Shown: piece by piece, positions 11,535 through 18,792 of the stretch
How the letters are laid out: each line of letters starts with the position of its first letter
How positions within the stretch are numbered: the stretch's first letter is position 1
Source: Azonexus hydrophilus
Lineage (GTDB): Bacteria; Pseudomonadota; Gammaproteobacteria; Burkholderiales; Rhodocyclaceae
Direction: 5' to 3'
Length of the DNA: 64,000 nt
Assembly (NCBI RefSeq): GCF_001956855.1
Contig: NZ_MTHD01000007.1
Coordinates: 1 to 64,000, forward strand
Program-made: the position numbers and the translations under genes
The notes under the pieces: model-generated
What the model was told of the DNA's origin: nothing
The model's input: the letters and a program-made list of their open reading frames with translations, nothing else
The model's database searches: none

Positions 11535-12011
11535 TCAAAGCCGGCAGATTCCCTGGTTGGCAACGGCCGGCAGCCAGGCGGCGAGGCTGCCGCGACCGGG
11601 AATCGCCAGATCCGGCGCCAGGTCGGCCAGCGGCTGCAGCACGAAGGCGCGCAGATGCAGGCGCGGGTGCGGCAGCGTCAGGCGCGGTGTTGCCAGCGTC
11701 AGGTCGTCATAGAGCAGGATGTCGAGGTCAAGCGTGCGCGGGCCGTTGCGCTCGGCGCGGACGCGGCCGAAGGCCTGTTCGATGGCGAGCAGCGCGTCGA
11801 GCAGGGCTTCCGGCGCCAGCGTCGTGTCGATCAGGGCGGCGGCGTTGACGAACTCAGGCTGCTCGGCGATGCCGACCGGCGCCGTACGGTACAGCGCCGA
11901 AGTCGCCAGCAGGCGGCTTTGCGGCAACTGGTCGAGGGCGGCAAAAGCGGCGTTGACGGTAGCCGCCGGGTCGCCGAGATTGGCGCCCAGGGCGATGTAG
12001 GCGAGGCTCAT
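11535..12011 (-). CDS. folK: 2-amino-4-hydroxy-6-hydroxymethyldihydropteridine diphosphokinase
   Basis: FolK pyrophosphorylates hydroxymethyl-dihydropterin in folate synthesis. The 158-residue protein starts MSLAYIALGANLGDP and has the signature RNGPRTLDLDILLYDD with the two metal-binding aspartates, then LPHPRLHLRAFVLQPL. The ATG overlaps the pcnB stop as ATGA at 12008-12011, so translation is coupled to pcnB. This pcnB-folK pairing is common in beta- and gammaproteobacteria. Confidence 0.96.
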   Translation of the reverse strand: MSLAYIALGANLGDPAATVNAAFAALDQLPQSRLLATSALYRTAPVGIAEQPEFVNAAALIDTTLAPEALLDALLAIEQAFGRVRAERNGPRTLDLDILLYDDLTLATPRLTLPHPRLHLRAFVLQPLADLAPDLAIPGRGSLAAWLPAVANQGICRL

Positions 12012-13348
12012 GCGTCGCTGGCTTGGGGCGCGCCGTTGGCCGGCTTTTTCCGGCGCCGGCGCTTTTTCTTGTCGCCAGCGGCTTCCGGAATCAGCATTTC
12101 GGCGCGCTTGTCGCCTTCGGCGTTCTGGAAGTGCGTCCACCAGTCGGCGACTTCCGTGTCGATTTCGCCGGCCTGCGCGCGCAGCAGCAGGAAATCGTAG
12201 CCGGCGCGGAAGCGCGGCTGTTCGAGCAGCGCGTACGGGCGTTTGCCAGCGCGTTGTTCAAAACGCGGCTGCAGCGCCCAGATGTCCTTGATGTCGCCGG
12301 CGATGCGGCGGGTGATCGCGAGCTTTTCACCCTGCACGTCGAGGACCGTGTCCATCGCCTGGAACAGCGCCGGAATCTTTGCTTCGCCCTTGGCCTTCAT
12401 CTTGTCCCAGTGCGCCAGCACTTCGTGCCAGAGCAGCGTCGCGAACAGGAAGCCGGGCGAGGTGCCCTTGCCGCGGCGGACGCGCTCGTCGGTGTTGGCC
12501 AGCGCGGCCATGACGAATTTTTCGCCCATCGGCTGTTCGAGAATGACGTCGAGCATCGGCAGCAAGCCGTGGTGCAGGCCCTCGTCGCGCAGTTGCGTGA
12601 TGCACTTGACCGAATGACCCGAGGTCAGCAGCTTCAGCATTTCGTCGAACAGGCGCGCGGCGGGAACGTTTTCCAGCAGTTCGGCCATCTCGCGGATCGG
12701 CTTCTTCGCCTCCGGGTCGATGGCCAGGCCGAGCTTGGCGGCGAGGCGGACGGCGCGCAGCATGCGCACCGGGTCCTCGCGGTAGCGTGCGCGCGGCTCG
12801 CCGATCATGCGCAGGGTGCGGGCTTTCAGGTCGCCGACGCCGTGGTGGTAGTCGATGACGGTTTCGGTCGTCGGATCGTAGTACAGCGCGTTGGCGGTGA
12901 AATCGCGGCGGGCAGCGTCTTCGGCCTGCGAGCCGAAAACGTTGTCGTGCAGCACGCGGCCGTGTTCGTCGGTTTTCGTGTTGGCATCGAGCGTGCCACG
13001 GAAGGTGGTGACCTCCAGGGTTTCCTGGCCCATCATCACATGCACGATCTGGAAACGGCGACCGATGATGCGCGAACGGCGGAAGGCGCGGCGCACTTCT
13101 TCCGGCGTGGCATCGGTGGCGATGTCGAAATCCTTCGGGTCGGCGCCGATCAGCAGGTCGCGTACGGCGCCGCCGACGACGTAGGCCTTGAAGCCCTCGG
13201 CCTGCAGGGTTTCGCAGGTGCGCCGGCTGCCGCTGGAGAGGCGGTCGCGGGTAATGCCGTGGCTGGATACCGGGATGATGGCCGGTTCGTTGCTGCCGGA
13301 ACGGGACTTTTTACCGCTGAAAACGCGGGAGATGAATTTGCGGATCAC
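12008..13348 (-). CDS. pcnB: Poly(A) polymerase I
   Basis: PcnB adds 3' poly(A) tails that target RNA for decay. The 446-residue protein has the nucleotidyl-transferase core GGAVRDLLIGADPKDFDIATDATP with catalytic aspartates in DFDIA, then RRSRIIGRRFQIVHV, RRDFTANALYYD and the RNA-binding RYREDPVRMLRAVRLAAKLG. The C-terminus ends in a basic tail (KKKRRRRKK). The PcnB-type block GRRFQIVHVMMG separates it from the related CCA-adding enzyme. It overlaps folK by four bases. Confidence 0.95.
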   Translation of the reverse strand: MIRKFISRVFSGKKSRSGSNEPAIIPVSSHGITRDRLSSGSRRTCETLQAEGFKAYVVGGAVRDLLIGADPKDFDIATDATPEEVRRAFRRSRIIGRRFQIVHVMMGQETLEVTTFRGTLDANTKTDEHGRVLHDNVFGSQAEDAARRDFTANALYYDPTTETVIDYHHGVGDLKARTLRMIGEPRARYREDPVRMLRAVRLAAKLGLAIDPEAKKPIREMAELLENVPAARLFDEMLKLLTSGHSVKCITQLRDEGLHHGLLPMLDVILEQPMGEKFVMAALANTDERVRRGKGTSPGFLFATLLWHEVLAHWDKMKAKGEAKIPALFQAMDTVLDVQGEKLAITRRIAGDIKDIWALQPRFEQRAGKRPYALLEQPRFRAGYDFLLLRAQAGEIDTEVADWWTHFQNAEGDKRAEMLIPEAAGDKKKRRRRKKPANGAPQASDA

Positions 13349-13396
13349 AGGTTCCTGAGGGTCAAGCGCACGATGCGCTGCGAAAAGAGGCGGATT

Positions 13397-14065
13397 TTAC
13401 CGCAAAGTGATGATTTTCCAGCCCATTTCCAGCGCATGGGCACGCAGTTTGTCATCCGGGTCGACGGCCACCGGGGTTTTGACGTGTTTCATCAGCGGCA
13501 GATCGTTGTGCGAATCGCTGTAGAAGTAGCTGTTGTCGAAGCTGCCCCACCACAGGCCGAGGGCTTCCAGCCATTGTTCGACGCGGACGATCTTGCCGGC
13601 CTGGAACGACGGCGTGCCGGTCGATGTGCCGAAAAATGCCCCGTCCTTGACGTCGACCGCAGGAATCGTCCCGATCAGGTGGTGGATGCCGAATTCGCGG
13701 ACGATCGGGCCGGTGACGAAGCTGTTGGTGGCGGTGACGACAACGCACAGGTCGCCGGCGTCCAGATGGCTGCGGACCAGCGTGCGGGCCTGGTCGCTGA
13801 TGATCGGGCGGATGTGGCGTTCCATGTATTCGCGGTGCCAGTTGTCCAACTCCGCACGCGGGTGGCGGGTCAGCGGCGCCAGCTGGAATTCGAGGAAGGC
13901 GTCGATGTCGAGCGTGCCGGCCTTGTAATGCTCGTAGAACTCGACGTTCTTCGCTTCCTGGATTTCGCGGTCGACGACGCCCCGGGAGATCAGGAATTGC
14001 GCCCACTCAAAGTCGGAGTCGCCGGCGAGGAGGGTGTTGTCGAGGTCGAAGAGGGCCAGGTTCAT
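13397..14065 (-). CDS. HAD-superfamily subfamily IB hydrolase (SerB-like phosphatase)
   Basis: The 222-residue protein carries the HAD motif I LFDLDNTLL (Asp7, Asp9), a helical cap, motif II VVTATNSF and motif III/IV YFYSDSHNDLPLM. It belongs to the IB family that includes phosphoserine phosphatase; in betaproteobacteria this paralogue is regularly found between hda and pcnB. It probably dephosphorylates a small metabolite, but the substrate is not known. Its ATG overlaps the hda stop (ATGA at 14062-14065). Confidence 0.9.
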   Translation of the reverse strand: MNLALFDLDNTLLAGDSDFEWAQFLISRGVVDREIQEAKNVEFYEHYKAGTLDIDAFLEFQLAPLTRHPRAELDNWHREYMERHIRPIISDQARTLVRSHLDAGDLCVVVTATNSFVTGPIVREFGIHHLIGTIPAVDVKDGAFFGTSTGTPSFQAGKIVRVEQWLEALGLWWGSFDNSYFYSDSHNDLPLMKHVKTPVAVDPDDKLRAHALEMGWKIITLR

Positions 14066-14715
14066 GTCGGGCTTTCCAGGGTCAGCAGTTCACGGAGCAG
14101 CGGCAGCGTGACGGCCCGCTTGTGCTCCAGGGTGTAGTGGTCGAGGGCGACGATCAGCGCCGACAGCGTGCGCATGTTGCGCGGCGCGTGGCGCATCAGG
14201 TAATCGATGGCTTCGGGCGTCAGCTTCAATGCCCGCTCTTTCGCCTGGGCCGCCAGGGCGGCGGCCTTTTCGGCGTCGGACAGCGGTTGCAAGCGGTAGA
14301 TCAGTCCCGAGCCGAGGCGGGTGCGCAGGTCCTCGCGCAGCGCCAGGTGCTGCGGCGGTTGCAGCGTCGCGGCCAGCAGCCGTTCGCCGCCGGCCTTGAG
14401 CTGGTTGAACAGCGCGAACAGTGCGATCTGACCATCGGCGTCGAGCGCCTCGACGTTATCGACTGCCAGTGCCGTGTCAGCGGTGATGCCGGCAAGGCCG
14501 GGATTGGCCGCGGCATCGACGTAGTGGAAGCCGCTCGCCTGCAACAGGTGCGATTTGCCGCAACCGGCCTCGCCGTGCAGGCAGAACGCCGTGTCCTGCG
14601 GTTCGCCGGCCAGCCAGCCGGTGAACACCGCCAGCGCTTCCGCGTTGGCGCCGGGCACGAAGTTGTCCAGCGTCGGCGGACTGTCCGGCAGCAGGTCGAG
14701 GGTCAGTTGGCGCAT
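14062..14715 (-). CDS. hda: DnaA regulatory inactivator Hda
   Basis: Hda is a DnaA-like AAA+ protein that acts with the DNA-loaded sliding clamp to hydrolyse DnaA-bound ATP and prevent re-initiation. The 217-residue protein begins MRQLTLDLLPDSPPTLDNF, where the short QL-L motif is the expected clamp-binding box. It then shows Walker A GEAGCGKSHLL, a degenerate Walker B ALAVDNVEAL and sensor II APRNMRTL. The DnaA domain IV for DNA binding is absent, as expected. The ATG at 14715 lies seven bases after tyrS. Confidence 0.93.
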   Translation of the reverse strand: MRQLTLDLLPDSPPTLDNFVPGANAEALAVFTGWLAGEPQDTAFCLHGEAGCGKSHLLQASGFHYVDAAANPGLAGITADTALAVDNVEALDADGQIALFALFNQLKAGGERLLAATLQPPQHLALREDLRTRLGSGLIYRLQPLSDAEKAAALAAQAKERALKLTPEAIDYLMRHAPRNMRTLSALIVALDHYTLEHKRAVTLPLLRELLTLESPT

Positions 14716-14722
14716 GGCGGCT

Positions 14723-15997
14723 TTACTGCCAGCTGACCAGACCGTAATTCTTCTTGCCGCGGCGCAGGATGGTGAAGCGGCCGTAGAGCAGCTCGTCGCC
14801 ACTGACGACGTGATCGAGCGCCTCAATCTTGTTGCCGTTGATGCTGACGCTGCCGCTCTGGATGAAGGTGCGCGCTTCCGACTTCGACTTGGCCAGGCCG
14901 GCGGCGACCAGTGCGTCGATCAGGCCGGCGTTGGCTTGGTCGATCTGGACGCCGGGCATGCCGTCCTGGGCCAGTTGTTCGAGGTCGTTTTCGGTCAGAT
15001 CGGCGAGTTGACCGGAGAACAGGCATTCAGTGATGCGCCGTGCCGCCATCAGCGCGACTTCGCCATGCACCAGGCGGGTCGCTTCCTCGGCCAGGATGCG
15101 CTGGGCTTCCGGCTTGCCGCCGCTGGCCTGATCCGCCGCTTCGATGGCATTGATGCGGTCGACCGGCAAAAAGGTGAAGAATTTGAGGAACTTGTACACG
15201 TCGGCATCGGCCGTGTTCAGCCAGAACTGGTAGAAGGCGTAGGGCGAGGTCTTCTTCGGATCGAGCCAGATGGCGCCGGATTCGGTCTTGCCGAACTTGG
15301 TGCCGTCGGCCTTGGTGATCAGCGGCAGGGTCAGGCCGTAGACCTGCTTCTGGTGCAGGCGGCGGGTCAGGTCGGTGCCGGCGACGATGTTGCCCCACTG
15401 GTCGGAACCGCCGATCTGCAGCACGCAGCCGTGGCGCTTGTACAGTTCGGCAAAGTCGTAGCCCTGCAGCAGGCTGTAGGAGAACTCGGTGTAGGAAATG
15501 CCCTGGTCTTCGCGGGTCAGGCGCTGCTGCACGGATTCCTTCTTGATCATCGCGTTGACCGAGAAATGCTTGCCGATGTCGCGCAGGAATTCGAGGCAGT
15601 TCATGCCGCCGAACCAGTCGTAATTGTTGGCCATGATCGCCGGATTGGCGCCTTCGAAATTCAGGAAGGGCGTGACCTGGTCGCGGATCTTGCCTACCCA
15701 CGAGGCGATTACGTCGGGCGTGTTGAGCTTGCGTTCGGTGGCCTTGAAGCTCGGGTCGCCGATCATACCGGTGGCGCCGCCGACCAGCGCAATAGGCTTG
15801 TGGCCGGCTTCCTGGAAGCGCTTCAGGATCAGCACCGGCACCAGGTGGCCGAGGTGCAGGCTGTCCGCCGTCGGGTCGAAGCCGCAATAGAGCGTTACCG
15901 ATTCCTCAGTCAGCAGTTTGTCGAGCGCCGAGGCGTCGGTGATCTGGGCGATCAGGCCGCGCTCGTGCAGATCCTGGATGAGGGGGGACTGGTACAT
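14723..15997 (-). CDS. tyrS: Tyrosyl-tRNA synthetase
   Basis: TyrS charges tRNA-Tyr. The 424-residue protein has the class I signature in HLGHL ([16 protein letters not shown]), the tyrosine-site block [17 protein letters not shown], a KMSKS equivalent KFGKTESG and a C-terminal S4 RNA-binding domain ([14 protein letters not shown]). The ATG at 15997 has GGAGAG nine bases upstream. A strong stem-loop lies in its leader. It is the first gene of the run into hda, HAD, pcnB, folK and panBC. Confidence 0.96.
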   Translation of the reverse strand: MYQSPLIQDLHERGLIAQITDASALDKLLTEESVTLYCGFDPTADSLHLGHLVPVLILKRFQEAGHKPIALVGGATGMIGDPSFKATERKLNTPDVIASWVGKIRDQVTPFLNFEGANPAIMANNYDWFGGMNCLEFLRDIGKHFSVNAMIKKESVQQRLTREDQGISYTEFSYSLLQGYDFAELYKRHGCVLQIGGSDQWGNIVAGTDLTRRLHQKQVYGLTLPLITKADGTKFGKTESGAIWLDPKKTSPYAFYQFWLNTADADVYKFLKFFTFLPVDRINAIEAADQASGGKPEAQRILAEEATRLVHGEVALMAARRITECLFSGQLADLTENDLEQLAQDGMPGVQIDQANAGLIDALVAAGLAKSKSEARTFIQSGSVSINGNKIEALDHVVSGDELLYGRFTILRRGKKNYGLVSWQ

Positions 15998-16031
15998 GGC
16001 AAAACTCTCCACTGGGACAGGCGACCGCTGC

Positions 16032-16067
16032 AAATCGCGGGCGCCGAAAAATTCGGACCCGCGATTT
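16032..16067 (-). promoter_or_regulatory. Stem-loop in the tyrS leader
   Basis: A 10-bp outer stem (16032-16041 with 16058-16067) and a 5-bp inner stem (CCGAA/TTCGG) form one long hairpin about 35 bases before tyrS. A -10-like TAAAAT (16069-16064) overlaps its 5' edge. It may be the GH3 gene terminator, a tyrS leader structure, or both. The T-tail is short (three T). Confidence 0.45.
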
Positions 16068-16104
16068 TAGCAGAGGCCGGCGGTGCTTCAGCGACGTGAC
16101 GATG

Positions 16105-17379
16105 TCAAATTGGTGACGACGACAGCCCTGTCAAGCGGCGCGCGCTCGCCGCCAGCGTTTCCGGCGCAATTTCGCCCCGTTCCAGCAGCTGCGCGGCCGC
16201 GAAGATCGCCCGGTAGACCTGGCGCGGATCGTAGCTGACCAGCACCAGGTCGACGCCAGCGCCCAGCGCCTCGCTGGCGACCTTGCCGATGCCGAGGTTG
16301 TACACCGCACCCATGTTCAGGTCGTCGGTGACCAGCACGCCGTCGTAGCCCCAGTCGCTGCGCAGCAGCCGGATGACGGCCGGCGAGTGCGAGGCAGCGC
16401 GCTGCGGGTCGAGCGCGTCCAGCGTGACGTGGCCGAGCATCAACGCGCTGCCGGCGTGGCCGGCCAGTGTGCGGAAGGGCAGCCAGTCGGCGGCCAGTTC
16501 GGCCGGCGTCTCGCTCAACCGGGCCGGGTGCAGGTGCGTGTCACGGTCGACCCGCCCCAAACCGGGAAAATGCTTCAGCGTGCCGCGCACGCCGCTGGCG
16601 GCGAGGCCGTCGAGGTAGCCGGCGGCGACTTCGGCGACGCCTTCCGGATCGCTGCCGATGGCGCGCGCCGGGATGTCGCTGAACATGTCGCCGGCCGGTC
16701 GGTCGGCTGGGCGCAGGTCGACCACCGGGCCGAAGTTGAGCGTCACGCCGAGCCCGGCCAGCGCGCCGCCCTGGCGTTCGCCGTAGGCCTGCGCGGCAAT
16801 GCCGGGGTCGGGCTGATCGACCACGCCGGCCAGCGGCGGCAGACGTTCGAGTAATGGCGACAGGTGATTGACCCAGCCGCCTTCCTGGTCGGCGGCGACG
16901 ATCAGCGGCGGCAGGCCGACCCGGGCGCGTACCGCCTGCAGGTTGGCGATCTCGGCGCGCACCTCGGCCAGGCTGCGCCCGCGCACGTTGCGCCGGCCGA
17001 CGTAGATGCCGCCGATCAGCCCCTTGGCCGCCAGCTCGCGGACTTCCTCGACATCGGTGTAGCCGACGACGAAATGCCGGCCGACCTCGCGCATCGCCGG
17101 CCCGGCGGCGAGCACCGCGTCGCGCTGCCGGTGATAGTCCAGCGCCTGCCAGCCGAGCAGCAGCCCGACACCGAGCAGCAGCACCCGGGCAATGCCCGGC
17201 AGCCGCCGCCAGCAGAGCAGGCCGAGCAGCGGCAGGCCCAAGAGCAGCGCGCTTTCGCCGTGGCGCAGGCTGAACAGCAACGGGTGCTGGTAATGCCAGG
17301 CCGAGGGCAGCAGCGCCAGCGGCCAGAGATTCGCCGCCAGCGTCGCCGCGCCGCGACCGAACGCGGTGCCGGCCGGCAT
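16105..17379 (-). CDS. Membrane-anchored GH3 beta-N-acetylhexosaminidase (NagZ-like)
   Basis: About 90 N-terminal residues hold two or three hydrophobic segments. A glycoside hydrolase family 3 domain follows (about residues 110-420): the substrate-binding ADQEGGWVNHL, the KHFPGLGRVDRDTH block in which the Asp/His general acid-base pair is kept, and LVTDDLNMGAV with the nucleophile aspartate. NagZ enzymes remove GlcNAc from muropeptides and are normally cytosolic without membrane anchors, so this 424-residue form is unusual. The start ATG shares a base with the creD stop (TGATG), so the two are translationally coupled. That suggests a role in cell-wall stress within the Cre regulon. Confidence 0.85.
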   Translation of the reverse strand: MPAGTAFGRGAATLAANLWPLALLPSAWHYQHPLLFSLRHGESALLLGLPLLGLLCWRRLPGIARVLLLGVGLLLGWQALDYHRQRDAVLAAGPAMREVGRHFVVGYTDVEEVRELAAKGLIGGIYVGRRNVRGRSLAEVRAEIANLQAVRARVGLPPLIVAADQEGGWVNHLSPLLERLPPLAGVVDQPDPGIAAQAYGERQGGALAGLGVTLNFGPVVDLRPADRPAGDMFSDIPARAIGSDPEGVAEVAAGYLDGLAASGVRGTLKHFPGLGRVDRDTHLHPARLSETPAELAADWLPFRTLAGHAGSALMLGHVTLDALDPQRAASHSPAVIRLLRSDWGYDGVLVTDDLNMGAVYNLGIGKVASEALGAGVDLVLVSYDPRQVYRAIFAAAQLLERGEIAPETLAASARRLTGLSSSPI

Positions 17380-18695
17380 CAGGCGTCCTCCGCCTTGCGG
17401 CCGAGGCCGTACCAGTCCAGCCGCCGCGTCGCCAGCATGGTCGCGCCGAGCGCCGCGAAGAGCAGCAGGCTGCCCATCAGCAGCGCGTTGTCTTCCGAGC
17501 GCAGCACGCCGAAGAGCACGCCGTAAAGCCCGCTCAGCCCGGCGCCGAAAGCCGCGCCTTGGCGCCAGCCGCCGAGCGCGCCGGCCAGGTACCAGCCGAT
17601 CAGCACGATGCAGGCCGCCGCCGACAGGCCGTAAGCCGTGGCGAAAGGCATGTGCTCCGAGAATGCGATCAGCAGCAGGAAGAAAATCGCCAGCGCCAGC
17701 CCGACCAGCAGGTATTGCAGCGGATGGATCGGCGCCCGGCGCAGGATCTCGGTGAGGAAGAAGCCGGCAAAGGTGAGCACGATGAACAGCACGCCGTACT
17801 TCACCGCGCGCTCCGACTGCAGATAGACGTTGACCGGGTTGATGAAGTCGATGGCCAGCGCCTCGCCGCTGTTCGGGTTGAGCGCGTTGTCGAAATTGCG
17901 GGCGAGGTGGGAGACCTCCCAGCGGGCGTTGAAACCGTCGGCACCGACGCTGCGCTCGCGGGGCAGGAAACGGCCGCCGAAATTCGGATGCGGCCAGGCC
18001 GACTTCAGCGCGATGCGGTTGCTCTCGCCGACCGGCGCGATGGCCAGGCGCGTGGTGCCGGTCAGGTGCAGCGGAAAGCTGACGGCGAAATCATGGGGCT
18101 TGCCCGCCTCGATGCGCCCGAGTGCTACGGTCAACGGCTGCAAAGGCATGATTTCCGGATCAACCTTGCCGCTGGCGAAGCGATGACGCTGGCCGTTGAT
18201 CGTCACCTCCGGATCGCTGGCCACGCCGCGCGGATCGGACAGGCCGACGACCAGCGTCGCCTGCAGATCGAGCAGTTCGGCATCGCCGCTCGGTGTCGGC
18301 GCGTTGAAACGGAAGCGGCCGGCCACCTGACTGTCGAGGTGGAACAGCCGCGCCTGGTAGATACCGCGCTGGCGCGTCTCGACCTTGGCCTCGCCCTCGA
18401 TGCTCAGCGACTCCGGCGCCACCAGCCGCCGATGCTCGACCACCCGCGTGCTCTCGGTGATCTTGCCGGTCTCCGGCGCCACCCGTGTCTCGCGCAGCCG
18501 CTCGCGGTAACGCAGCACGACGATCGGCCCGATCAGCGTCTGCGCCCCGGCCGAACTCTCGGCGATGTTCTGCTGCACCTCATGCTGCCGCTGGCTGCGC
18601 TCGCGAATCTGCCCCTCGATCAGCGCCAGTGGTATCAGCAGAAGAATCGACATCGTGACGATGGCGACGATCTTGTAAAGCAGTTTCCTGTCCAT
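17379..18695 (-). CDS. creD: Inner-membrane protein CreD
   Basis: The 438-residue protein has an N-terminal membrane segment (LLYKIVAIVTMSILLLIPLALIEGQI), a large periplasmic region of about 270 residues and four or five C-terminal membrane segments, as in CreD (Cet/inner membrane protein) of the creABCD locus. CreD is a target of the CreBC two-component system and affects envelope integrity and beta-lactam tolerance in other bacteria. AGGGAGTC precedes the ATG. A perfect Cre tag lies about 70 bases upstream of the start. The GH3 glycosidase gene follows with overlapping codons. Confidence 0.92.
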   Translation of the reverse strand: MDRKLLYKIVAIVTMSILLLIPLALIEGQIRERSQRQHEVQQNIAESSAGAQTLIGPIVVLRYRERLRETRVAPETGKITESTRVVEHRRLVAPESLSIEGEAKVETRQRGIYQARLFHLDSQVAGRFRFNAPTPSGDAELLDLQATLVVGLSDPRGVASDPEVTINGQRHRFASGKVDPEIMPLQPLTVALGRIEAGKPHDFAVSFPLHLTGTTRLAIAPVGESNRIALKSAWPHPNFGGRFLPRERSVGADGFNARWEVSHLARNFDNALNPNSGEALAIDFINPVNVYLQSERAVKYGVLFIVLTFAGFFLTEILRRAPIHPLQYLLVGLALAIFFLLLIAFSEHMPFATAYGLSAAACIVLIGWYLAGALGGWRQGAAFGAGLSGLYGVLFGVLRSEDNALLMGSLLLFAALGATMLATRRLDWYGLGRKAEDA

Positions 18696-18761
18696 GATTG
18701 ACTCCCTGTTGAATGACGGGAGCGAGTCTGGATGGGGCGGGTGAGGTGGTTATGAGGCTAT

Positions 18762-18777
18762 GTGAAGTGGGAGTGAA
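18762..18777 (-). promoter_or_regulatory. Cre tag: CreB binding site upstream of creD
   Basis: On the minus strand the sequence is TTCAC-TCCCAC-TTCAC, an exact match to the known CreB site TTCAC-N6-TTCAC. It lies between the inserted HSP90-like gene and creD, so creD keeps its own CreB-dependent promoter. Confidence 0.8.
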
Positions 18778-18792
18778 GTGGGGAAAAACGCC

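Noticed and set aside
12023..14137. 704-codon open frame on the plus strand across pcnB and the HAD gene
   Set aside because: It is antisense to two well-supported conserved genes and shows no domain.
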